Shown: piece by piece, positions 51,601-58,124 of the stretch | Position numbering within the stretch: position 1 is the stretch's first letter | Layout: each line of letters opens with the position of its first letter | NCBI GenBank assembly: GCA_905221605.1 | Contig: CAJNDS010001191.1 | Location: 767,407-831,406 of the forward strand | DNA from: Symbiodinium natans | Taxonomy: Eukaryota; Sar; Dinophyceae; Suessiales; Symbiodiniaceae | DNA: 64,000 nt | Reading direction: 5' to 3' | Position numbers and translations under genes: made by a program | Notes under the pieces: generated by a model | Told to the model about the DNA's origin: nothing | What the model saw: only the letters and a program-made list of their open reading frames with translations | Databases searched by the model: none

Positions 51601-52725
51601 GTGTACCAGGAAGGTATACGCCCCCAAGCCTCGAACCTTTGGCCCGATCCCCTAGGAAGCCCTCAGGCCCTTGACACCCTAAACCCTAAACCCTAAACCC
51701 TAAACCCTAAACCCTTGACACCCTAAACCAGGAGCCCTGAGCTCGTAAAGCCATGAAGCCCTCCGCCCCTGCCATGCAACCGGTTTTTGAGAAGCTCACA
51801 GAAGCAGAAATGAACCCAAATTCGTCCGACGCCTAGAAACCCTAAAGCTTTCGAAGCCCTAAACCCTCCTAAGAACCCTAGAACTCTAGAACATGGAACC
51901 CTAGAACCCTAGAACCCCAGAACCCTAGAACCCTAGAACCCTAGACCCTAAGCCCCTTAACACCCAGGCTGTGGTTGGCAAGGCAGTGATTGGCTGGGTG
52001 GTGAAGCGCACTCGCCGACCATCGGCCCCTTGGAGTCCAAATGTCCACTGCTTAAAGGGGAATGAGGCAATTAGGTCCCTCATATCCTTATATAAACAAA
52101 TAAATAAATAAATATATATATATGTATATATATATATATAAATTTATATTTATATTTATTTATATATATATATATATATGTATTATGTATACCCTTTTAA
52201 GGGATTCTATAAGGTACCTCGTGCCCTCATTCCCTATGAGGAACCAGCCAGGAAGTGTGGCAGCCGCAGCCCGCGGATGTGGCTGTCACTCGGGGCTTGG
52301 GTTTTAGGGCTTGGGATTTGGGGTTAAGGGTGTAGGGTCTAGGGTCTAGGGTCTAGGGTGTAGGGTTTAGGGTTTAGGGTTTAGGGTTTAGGGTTTAGGG
52401 CTTGGGAGGGTTGAGGGTTTAAGGGTGCAGGGGTTGACGGCTCAGGTTCAGGTCGGGATGGTGGGGGGTTTAGTGCCTTTGGAGGTTTAGGGTTTAGGGC
52501 TTTGTGGCTTCAAGGGCTCAGGGTTTCAACTAGGCGCTTTATAAGTCTCATACGGGTTAGACGGCTGATAGCGTGTGTCGCCCCCTAGAAGGGTTATACT
52601 TTGGGAAACTCAGGGCTTTATACTAGGCTAGAGTCCCACACTGCGTGCCTCAACCCAAGCACCTCGAAGTTCAGGTCATCATGTTCATCCTGGGCGGCAT
52701 TATCGCCACCTCCGTCGACGCCTGA
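39567..52725 (+). CDS. TauE/SafE-family membrane transporter, many small exons
   Basis: Small in-frame exons on the + strand, in the order expected for TauE/SafE (DUF81) proteins. These are eight-helix permeases linked in bacteria to export of sulfite, sulfoacetate and related anions; eukaryotic substrates are mostly unknown. Recognised exons: 39567-39634 (GIGGGGLYVPLL), 40384-40426 (ATALSQPCLAGG), 40997-41090 (ASALIYNLRQRHP), 41300-41336, 41834-41932 (NFALPSWLILAM), 47137-47210, 47413-47531, 48214-48237, 48944-48994 (GIGGGMIMG), 50470-50524, 51094-51146, 51968-52024 and 52675-52725. Phases agree at most junctions checked. The N-terminus, the central loop and perhaps the last exon are missing. 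Donors are mainly GC, with GA and GT. Nearly all introns between recognised exons contain telomere-like arrays. Confidence 0.8.
40384..40426 (+). CDS. TauE/SafE exon (HEATALSQPCLAG)
   Basis: Acceptor TTTCAG|GTC, donor GGAG|GCACG. The peptide ATALSQPCLAGG matches the segment after the first Gly-rich helix. It joins the next exon to give CLAGGAASALIYN. Confidence 0.8.
40616..40733. mobile_element. Hairpin element in a TauE/SafE intron
   Basis: Arms CCCTTAACTTACTTCTCCAA and TTGGAGAAGTAAGTTCAGGG are inverted repeats with one mismatch. They enclose about 78 bases. Parts to its right (CTTATTGGG..AGGGTCATATT) recur at 39028-39068. Confidence 0.65.
40997..41090 (+). CDS. TauE/SafE exon (ASALIYNLRQRHP..DYDLVLL)
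   Basis: Acceptor GAGAG|GTGC and a likely GA donor (CTGCA|GAAGGG). IYNLRQRHP and IDYDLVLL are highly typical of TauE/SafE proteins of algae and plants. Confidence 0.82.
41300..41336 (+). CDS. TauE/SafE micro-exon (LIMGPNLLVGAM)
   Basis: Thirty-seven bases between GACCAG|G and ATG|GCTTCT. It joins in frame on both sides to give NLLVGAMVGSFLNF. Confidence 0.65.
41834..41932 (+). CDS. TauE/SafE exon (VGSFLNFALPSWL..FKKA)
   Basis: Acceptor GCAGAG|GTG. It encodes a helix ending LAMLVTILCQSAFKTFKKA, matching the end of the first TauE half. The donor is AAG|GC (41929) or GCG|GT (41932). Confidence 0.78.
42531..42628 (-). repeat. Telomere-like array (CCCTAAA, CCCCAAA)
   Basis: C-strand array in the large TauE/SafE intron. 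Smaller arrays in preceding introns: 39848-39890 (+), 40320-40350 (-), 40795-40815 (-), 41133-41215 (+), 41355-41445 (+), 41605-41700 (-), 41790-41812 (+) and 41938-41972 (+). Confidence 0.9.
42745..42883 (+). repeat. Telomere-like array with TTCAGGG block
   Basis: About eight TTTAGGG units, then six consecutive TTCAGGG units, then TTTAGGG again. Confidence 0.95.
43255..43350 (-). repeat. Telomere-like array (CCCTAAA)
   Basis: About thirteen perfect units. Another array lies at 42975-43050. Confidence 0.95.
43952..44055 (-). repeat. Telomere-like array (CCCTAAA)
   Basis: About fourteen perfect units. Confidence 0.97.
44121..44308. mobile_element. Hairpin element, family A, with telomere-like array in its loop
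   Basis: Outer arms TTGGGATGTT and AACATCCCA and inner arms CAGTCCTTAA and TTAAGGACTCTTAGT bracket about 12 C-strand telomere-like units (44186-44271). Short direct repeats TATACC flank it (44115-44120 and 44309-44314). Other family A copies lack the array, so here the array was gained within the element. Confidence 0.7.
45062..45222 (-). repeat. Telomere-like array with CCCTCTAAA 9-mer block
   Basis: CCCTAAA units, then about seven CCCTCTAAA 9-mers, then CCCTATAAA, then CCCTAAA. An array of perfect units also lies at 44912-44972. Confidence 0.92.
45305..45436 (+). repeat. Telomere-like array with TTTGGGG variants
   Basis: G-strand units TTTAGGG and TTTGGGG intermixed, in opposite orientation to 45062-45222. 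Confidence 0.92.
45816..46220. repeat. Large palindromic minisatellite bounded by a perfect 24-bp inverted repeat
   Basis: A CCCTCCAG 8-mer array (45840-46000) is followed by its reverse complement (46003-46196). The whole is bounded by a 24-base sequence at 45816-45839 (CCTGACCAACCC then TTTGCTTTCTCC) and its exact reverse complement at 46197-46220. Confidence 0.9.
46221..46740. repeat. Continuation: CCCTCCAG arrays and 15-mer CCCTCCAGGATTAAG array
   Basis: About eleven to twelve copies of CCCTCCAGGATTAAG (46270-46440) follow a short 8-mer block. A second inverted set of GGGCTGGA units runs to about 46735. All overlapping ORFs are repeat artefacts. Confidence 0.92.
47137..47210 (+). CDS. 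TauE/SafE exon (start of second half, hydrophobic helix)
   Basis: Acceptor TTTACAG|AGA. Reads RWSPSAGFLLMWAVLVCSIL then FRGG, matching the helix after the loop in TauE/SafE proteins. The 3' border is not certain. It sits between a G-strand array (47047-47115) and a C-strand array (47310-47405). Confidence 0.6.
47413..47531 (+). CDS. TauE/SafE exon (GALRYWVIALATAAQLVIL)
   Basis: Starts near AAACAG|C and ends GAAAGAG|GCGC. It encodes a helix with the typical Y-W motif and a basic end (ALRMEAERG). Confidence 0.65.
48214..48237 (+). CDS. TauE/SafE micro-exon (DAIQWTQR)
   Basis: Twenty-four bases between GTGGAG|GAT and AGG|GCCC. The G-D-x-x-W-T motif is usual just before the second Gly-rich helix. 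Phase fits the next exon. Moderate support only because it is short. Confidence 0.45.
48768..48917. mobile_element. Hairpin element, family B copy 2
   Basis: Arms TTTGGAGGTTCA and TGAACCTCCAAG, with inner complementary stretches (GTACTTAGTAACCCA against TGGGTTTACCAAGTAC). It ends about 25 bases before the exon at 48944, so it lies at the very 3' end of an intron. Confidence 0.65.
48944..48994 (+). CDS. TauE/SafE exon: second Gly-rich helix (GIGGGMIMG)
   Basis: Acceptor GCTTAG|GCT, donor GGC|GCAGCC. AGTLAALCGIGGGMIMG is the signature of the second TauE repeat. Confidence 0.8.
49175..49280 (-). repeat. Telomere-like array (CCCTAAA)
   Basis: About fourteen units with one AAAAA interruption. 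Other arrays in the 47-52.7 kb introns: 47537-47640 (+), 48095-48172 (-), 48305-48420 (-), 48618-48670 (+), 49015-49070 (+), 50787-50833 (+), 51057-51085 (-), 51677-51715 (-) and 52295-52410 (+). Confidence 0.95.
49370..49510 (+). repeat. Telomere-like array, mixed variants
   Basis: TTTAGGG, TTCAGGG, CTTAGGG and TCTAGGG in small blocks. A further array with TTTCGGG units lies at 49685-49762 and another at 49855-49910. Confidence 0.92.
49573..49640. mobile_element. Hairpin element
   Basis: Arms TAAGGGAAGTTACATGGTCC and GGACCATGTCACTTCCCTTA (18 of 20 complementary) with a 28-base loop. A relative with TTTCATGGTCCCTGAATATG lies at 35636-35785. Confidence 0.65.
49955..49969 (+). CDS. Possible 15-bp TauE/SafE micro-exon (ILRMG)
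   Basis: CTCCAG|ATC to GGA|GCTGC. The peptide ILRMG fits the I-L-L-E-M-G segment after the second Gly-rich helix. It is in phase with the exon before it, but very short. Confidence 0.35.
50220..50345. repeat. AT-rich microsatellite (GTATGT, ATAT)
   Basis: GTATGTGTATGT and ATATATAT tracts in an intron. Similar tracts lie at 51388-51425, 51488-51535 and 52103-52190. Confidence 0.85.
50470..50524 (+). CDS. TauE/SafE exon (ATTLFVMSTSTTIAFLVQ)
   Basis: Acceptor CCGAG|GCC, donor CAAG|GCCCTG. The peptide ATTLFVMSTSTT is the conserved A-T-x-x-F-M-x-x-x-S segment. Confidence 0.78.
51094..51146 (+). CDS. TauE/SafE exon (GTAPIDYSLFLGLATAMG)
   Basis: Acceptor GTGCAG|GC, donor GGGA|GTTCGG. It directly follows a C-strand telomere-like array (51057-51085) that ends only about eight bases before the exon. 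Confidence 0.8.
51840..51950 (-). repeat. CCCTAGAA variant array
   Basis: Repeats of CCCTAGAA (GAACCCTA) replace the telomere unit. Ends about 18 bases before the next exon. Confidence 0.85.
51968..52024 (+). CDS. TauE/SafE exon (VVGKAVIGWVVKRTRRPS)
   Basis: Acceptor CACCCAG|GCT, donor TCG|GCCCC. G-K-x-x-I-x-x-x-V-(K/R)-(R/K)-T-x-R-x-S is typical before the final helix. Confidence 0.78.
52675..52725 (+). CDS. TauE/SafE exon: last recognised helix and stop
   Basis: Acceptor GTTCAG|GTC. Reads VIMFILGGIIATSVDA, then TGA at 52723-52725. The GTC|GACGCC sequence could be a GA donor to a further exon, so the true C-terminus is uncertain. Confidence 0.7.
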   Translation, partial: VIMFILGGIIATSVDA

Positions 52726-52754
52726 GACTGCGGCCGCGCAACCCTCAACCCGAA

Positions 52755-53212
52755 ATCCTAAACCCTCCCCTCTCCACGCCCCATACCACCCCACAACCAT
52801 ACCACCCCGCACCCACACCACCCCACACCCACCACCCCCCCACACCACCCACACCACCCCCACACCCGGCACCCGGACTCCCACACCCCCCCCCCCCCCA
52901 CCGCACACCCCGACACCCCACACCTTCCCACACGCCCCCACCACCCCACACTCCCCACACCCCCACACACACCCCCCACACACACACCCACCCCACACAC
53001 CCCACACGCCCCACACCCCACACCCCCCAACCCCCATACCCACACCCCACACCCTCCAACACCCCCCACAACCCCCATACCACACACCCCACACCCCCAC
53101 ACACCCTCCACAGACACCCCACACATCCTCCACGCATCCCACACACCCCACACCCCGCACGCCTCACACCCCACAGCCCCCCAGAGCCTCACACCCCCCT
53201 TTCCACACACAC
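52755..53212. repeat. CACACCCC-rich microsatellite
   Basis: About 450 bases built almost only from A and C (CACCCCACAC and variants). The 140-254 residue ORFs over it on both strands are low-complexity artefacts. Confidence 0.92.
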
Positions 53213-54370
53213 AGGATGCAAAGGAAGATCCAAAACCTTCGGTCACCACTTACGCTATCGGTATCAATGCCTAAGCACAGTGGGCCTGCCCTTGCCATCT
53301 CGCGGCTCCAAAGTACACCCCCCCATATATGTTGCTCTAAGTTAGGGCCTGCTTGGGCACCCTAAGCATCCCTAAGCTATAAGGAAGATACGTTCAAGTT
53401 CATAGAGTCATAGAGATGCCCTAAGTTGTAGCAATCCCACATTGATCTCTGACCTTGAGCATTTTGCGTTTGTTGGGTTGAGGGGTTTGGGTTTCCCTGA
53501 ATTCGGCTCGAATCATGGCTGTTTCCCACCAAGGTGGCCGTGATGTCCGTGACGGGCCGCTTGTCGGAGTTATTGGAAGTATGGTGGTTTTATGCGTACG
53601 TGTAAAAACACTAATTCTCAGTATACACGAAGTATACTACATCCCACGCACGACTCCAAGGATAGCTGCGATGATACGATGCTTCAACTCCAGGGTGCAT
53701 GGTCCGGGGTGTGGTTGGGGGGATGTATAAATTCATAGTTCACGGTGCCAGCGAGAAGAGCATAAAAGTTGCAGCAGCTCGAATCCGGTACTCTGTGCAG
53801 GCTTCATCGACGTCGTGGATGACATCATACAGGGTGCCAACCCTGGCGCATAGCACTATAGCGTCTGGGAGTTAGGGCCTGTGGTTATGGTTGAAGTTGA
53901 GTTAAGGTGACTTTGAGTATCTCCTTTCTTATCCTGGGGACATGCGAAGGCTGCTTCGAATCCCAAACAATCTTAAGACACAGCACAGCGGGGGTATCCT
54001 AAACCCTAAGCCCTAAACCCTAAACCACCATGATCACACCTCAGGGAGCCGAAAGCACTCACTATCGGAAAATTTCAAACCCCAGAGTGCCCAAACCGCC
54101 GGGTTTAGAGTTTAGGGTTTAGGGTTTAGGGAACCTCTCCTTCTGCCAGGTCGCGATTTGGGCTTCCGGGATCCCTGTGTGGGGTCGTGAAGGCAAGGGT
54201 TTAGGGTTCAGGGTTTAGGTTTAGGGTTCAGGGTTTAGGGTTTAGGGTATCTTTTTTCGGAACGGGGGAGGGGGGGGGGGGTGGAAAGTTCGGGGGGCTT
54301 TAGGTTTAAAGGCAGTTCTCAATGTCTGTGAATACGGCGCACCTATGATGAAGAGCTCCCAAATGGGGCC
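53213..54370. other. Intergenic or intronic DNA, no gene seen
   Basis: Mixed composition with no convincing ORF. Small telomere-like arrays at 53998-54025, 54105-54140 and 54195-54250; a poly-G run at 54269-54281. Confidence 0.55.
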
Positions 54371-54465
54371 AGGAGACCCTAAACCCTAAACCCTAAACCC
54401 TAAACCCTAAACCCTAAACCGTGCTTGTTACCAAGTCGGGGTTTCCGAAATTGGGGGTGCTTCTT

Positions 54466-54541
54466 GGGGGTCCTTATCATAAGGGGACTCTACTATTTGG
54501 GGATCTACATGGGGGGTCCCTTTTATTCGTAAACCCCCAAG
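54466..54541 (+). mobile_element. Short dispersed element, family D copy 2
   Basis: GGTCCTTATCATAAGGGGAC, TCTACTATTTGGGG, GGGGTCCC and TTATTCGTAAACC, matching the element at 693-764. CCTTATCATAAGG forms a small palindrome. Confidence 0.5.
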
Positions 54542-55404
54542 TTGCAAAACGCGAAGATCCTACAAACCCGAAGCCGAAAGCCCAACGCCAGGCCGATGCA
54601 GGCTTGGACTTTGATTTCATGGCGCTTCCTAACCGAAGCACGTTTTTAGATCTGTGGGCTTCCTCAGGTTTACGACCGTTTCATCGCTTTACCGTTCCAT
54701 GTCCATCGAACTAGCCGCAAGATCCGGAAGTTCGGAGGCACGAGGCAGCGTCATGAGCAGGTTTTTTGCTCCGATTCTGAAGCCCAAGATGCAGATGTGT
54801 TTAGGGTTTAGGGTCTAGGGTTTAGGGTTTTCCAGCATGAGGGGCACCTAGATCCTGGACCTTTCTTTGGGCATCCGCTAATTGCAGCTTCATGAAGTCA
54901 CCCCCTGTGTTCACAGTGCCTCGGAAGAAGATAATGCCACCAAGCCAGCTTCGAAAGGAGCGTTGGCTTGACCCCGCCCCAGGGCAGCGCACGAGGTGCA
55001 GAAGAAAGCTTGTGTGCTTGGATACCTATCTCATTTTGAAGCATACGTTGGTATGAATTGCGTGCCTTTCGGCAAGATAGCAAGGAGATGGTATGTCATA
55101 TTCAGAAGCGATCCAGATCCACTTGTTGCCTCTTTTGGCTGTTCTTCTACGTGGCTCAACAGCAAAAAAACACAACACTGCAAACACATTGATTGGGGTT
55201 TACGGTTTTTTTTTGGTTTAGGGTTTAGGGTTCACGGTTCAGGGTTTAGGGTTTGGGGTTTGGGGGTTGGGGTTCAGGGTTTAGGGTTTAGGGAGGAGAG
55301 TTCGTGGAAGCTGAGAGTTGACTTAAGTCAAAGCCAGCTGGCCCATCCTCTTCGTGCTGGCGCCTTGTGCGACGGACAAAGCGGCTCCCACAGCGTGTGC
55401 AGGA

Positions 55405-55592
55405 CCCTAAACCCCTAAACCCCTAAACCCCTAAACCCCTAAACCCCTAAACCCCTAAACCCCTAAACCCCTAAACCCCTAAACCCCTAAACCCCTACAG
55501 TAAACGCTAAACCCTAAACCCTAAACCCTAAACCCTAAACCCTAAACCCTAAACCCTAAACCCTAAACCCTAAACCCTAAACCCTAAACCCT
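55405..55592 (-). repeat. Long array: CCCCTAAA block, then CCCTAAA block
   Basis: Twelve 8-mer CCCCTAAA units switch, after ACAGTAAACG, to about twelve CCCTAAA 7-mers. Confidence 0.97.
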
Positions 55593-55640
55593 TACATGCC
55601 CAGCAAGTCCGGAGTCCTGTGAGCGCGACTTAGTAGTGTA

Positions 55641-55749
55641 CCCAGAGACTCCAAAACCCCTTAATTAAGGAATATACCTTAAATTATAGTCGGAACCCTA
55701 ATATGATTTAAGGTATACTCCTTAATTAAGGGGTTTTGGAGTCTCTGTG
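55641..55749. mobile_element. Hairpin element, family C copy 2, with 10-bp target duplication
   Basis: Arms CAGAGACTCCAAAACCCC-TT and AAGGGGTTTTGGAGTCTCTG form a near-perfect palindrome with an AATTAAGG extension. Flanked by the direct repeat TAGTAGTGTA (55631-55640 and 55750-55759). Near-identical to 28206-28312. Confidence 0.78.
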
Positions 55750-56616
55750 TAGTAGTGTATTTGTTTGCATCTTATGTCTCAGCGGAAGGGTTCCCAGGCA
55801 TCACTGGTTTAGGGTTTCGGGTTAGGGTTTAGGGTTTGGGGTTAGGGTTGAGGGTTTAGGGTTTAGGGTTTAGGGCTTCGGGCCTAGCACCGCTCCGAAC
55901 ATTTTCGGCTCCATGAGCGTTGAACTGCAAAATGAGCAGCCGACATCACAAGTAAGCAAGCACGGGCGCCCAGGGAAGCATGGGAACAAAAAGGCAGAAG
56001 CCTAGGAACCCCCGATGAATTCAGGATCCCTAGGGCACTCAGTTGGGCAAGTGTCTCGATGCGGCACCCTTATATTGCGGACCCCCCAAAAAGGGACCCG
56101 AATTTAGAGAGCTACCCGGATAGGGAGCCACGGAGAGGATCGGGTAGGAGGCTCGAACATCGAGACAGCAGTTGGCACCTCGGTCGCTATTCATTGTTGA
56201 GTTCATATGTGTCTTCTTTTGTTGCGGGGTGGGAGGTGTGTGTTCAAGGGTTGAGGTCAAGGTTCTAGGGAAACCCCTGAGCAAGCTTACAGTCACTTTG
56301 GGCCCCAACTTAATTGTCCGGGAATTTTTTTGCGCTACAATCAGCTAGGCAAGCATTGCGCTGTTCAGTGAAACTGTGAGGAAGTGGAGAAGAGAATGGA
56401 GACATTTCCTTACCAGAAGAGTCTGTCATGCTGCATGTGCTAGCCTCCACGTTCATGGAGAAGGTGCGGTGTTCAGGCAACCAGCGCCCCGGTTGTGTGT
56501 ATGACATATAGGTGGCAGCCGGAAAGACGTCTGGCTTACAAGCGGAAGAGATGTAGAGCTCAGAGTAGTCTCCACGGAATAGCTTGCTTGAAATCCTTTG
56601 GAGCAGCCATGATGCA

Positions 56617-58124
56617 ATGATGCAGATGTCTCTCTCTGCGCAAGCACTGCCCCTGCTGCTCAGCGGCCTTGCTGTGACTCTTGCCGGAGCCGGCGCGGGG
56701 GAGCCCTATGTTGGCCTGCTGATTCTGGGCTTTCTTCTGGCTAGCTCTTGGGACTTAAAACTTTTTTGGGTTTCTGTAGAAACTACAAGAAGGAGACCAA
56801 AAGTTAAAAACTTTTAGGAAGGGGGTTCAGAAGTCAGCCAAGGATCGATGCAGGCTCCAGCGGGTCGAGGCTGCACATCTTCGAGTGGGAGCCGGCGAGC
56901 TGTGCGCCGCAGGGGCCACCACCGCTGATCATCCCAAGGAAGATCGACAGCGAAAACGTGACGCCAGGCATCGCATCCACGGATCCCGAGACATTAAGGG
57001 CGGTGCTGGAGCCGCTGCTGGAATTTGCCAAGGCAAAGCTGGCAGCGCGAGAGGCTGACTGGCACCGGTTCCCGATTCACCTGATGGCTACGGCCGGCAT
57101 TCGGCGGAAGCGGCCAGAGCACCGAGACAGCATACTCGATGCGTTGCAGCAAGTGCTTGAGGCTTGGCCTTTCCGCTTCCGCCAGGACTTCTTGCATATC
57201 CTCAGTGGGGAGGAAGAGGGTGCCTATGCATGGCTAGCCATCAACGCTCAGCGGGAGAAGCTTGACAGCCCAGTGCAAGATTCCCTGGGTGTTCTAGACC
57301 TGGGGGGTGCATCAATGCAGGTGACCTTCGTGCCATCCAACGGAAGCCAGGTGCTCCAGCACTCATTTCCGATTGTCTTGCGGGGCAGCAAAGTCAATCT
57401 CTACTCTGCGTCTCACTTACAGTTTGGGGTGCAGGAGGCTCAGCGCTTGTTGCAGCAGCAAGTCATTGCGCACTCGCTGATTCGGGAAACTGTGCATGAA
57501 CTGCGTCATCCGTGTTTCTTCCGCGGGCTGAACTTCACAGAGGTCCTGATCATGGGTGAGGAGCAAGCAGCAGGTGACCCCCCTCTGCAGGCGCACTGGT
57601 GGGGGGCTGGTGACTACGACCGTTGTGCCGATAGAATAAAGGACCTCTTCGACAAGCGGACCACGTGCTTCACGCCCCCATGTACCTTCGGCGGTCGCTA
57701 CCAGCCTCGCCTCGGCAACCGCCCCTTTCTTGCCTTCTCCACCTTCACCTGGGTTATTGAGGCTCTGGCGTTGCCCTCTAATGAGACAACCCTGCTGGAC
57801 GTGGAGAATGCAGCCAAGTACTTGTGCAAGATGGAGTGGTCCACCTTGCAGGTTCGCTGGAGTCACCCCTCCGAGGGGTTCCTTCGGTCGCTTTGCTTCA
57901 GCGCGACGTACATTGTCGTGCTCCTGAACCACGGCCTTGGCTTCGACATGCAAGCTACGCAGATTGAGTTCCATTCAGCCCGGCTGGAGCCTGTTTCCTG
58001 GGCGCTTGGAGCCATGCTCTGGGAGGTGAATCACCGCTTCGATGCTGAGCAGCCAGCGTGTACTCCTCCCAGCGACGGCACCTGCCCTGCTGCATCACCA
58101 AAGATGCTTTGGCCCTTGAGATAA
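56617..58124 (+). CDS. GDA1/CD39-family nucleoside phosphatase (apyrase)
   Basis: Predicted 460 residues: exon 1 56617-56717, intron 56718-56842 (125 bp, GC-AG, donor CCT|GCTG, acceptor CCAAG|G), exon 2 56843-58124. The start ATG (56617; alternatives 56620, 56626) opens a signal sequence or anchor (LPLLLSGLAVTLAGAGAG). All five apyrase conserved regions are present: IDAGSSGSR (35-43), ATAGIR (116-121), GEEEGAYAWLAIN (156-168), LDLGGASMQ (185-193) and FSTFTW (about 332). Cysteines fit the usual C-terminal lobe. There is no C-terminal membrane helix, so the enzyme should be lumenal, secreted or N-terminally anchored. It would hydrolyse NTPs/NDPs. The joined frame is open throughout and of normal family length, and it has no telomere-like array. 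A further 5' exon cannot be excluded. Confidence 0.88.

Larger units (their letters stand above)
54542..56310. other. Region upstream of the apyrase gene, no gene recognised
   Basis: Contains arrays at 54800-54830, 55218-55295 and 55805-55880 (+), the long C-strand array at 55405-55592 and a family C hairpin at 55641-55749. A candidate exon at 54590-54720 (FDFMALPNRSTFLDLWASSG) is weak. Confidence 0.5.

Noticed and set aside
52601-53365. Long Pro/His- and Gly-rich ORFs on both strands
   Set aside because: They lie on the CACACCCC microsatellite; open frames follow from the absence of stop codons in the repeat.
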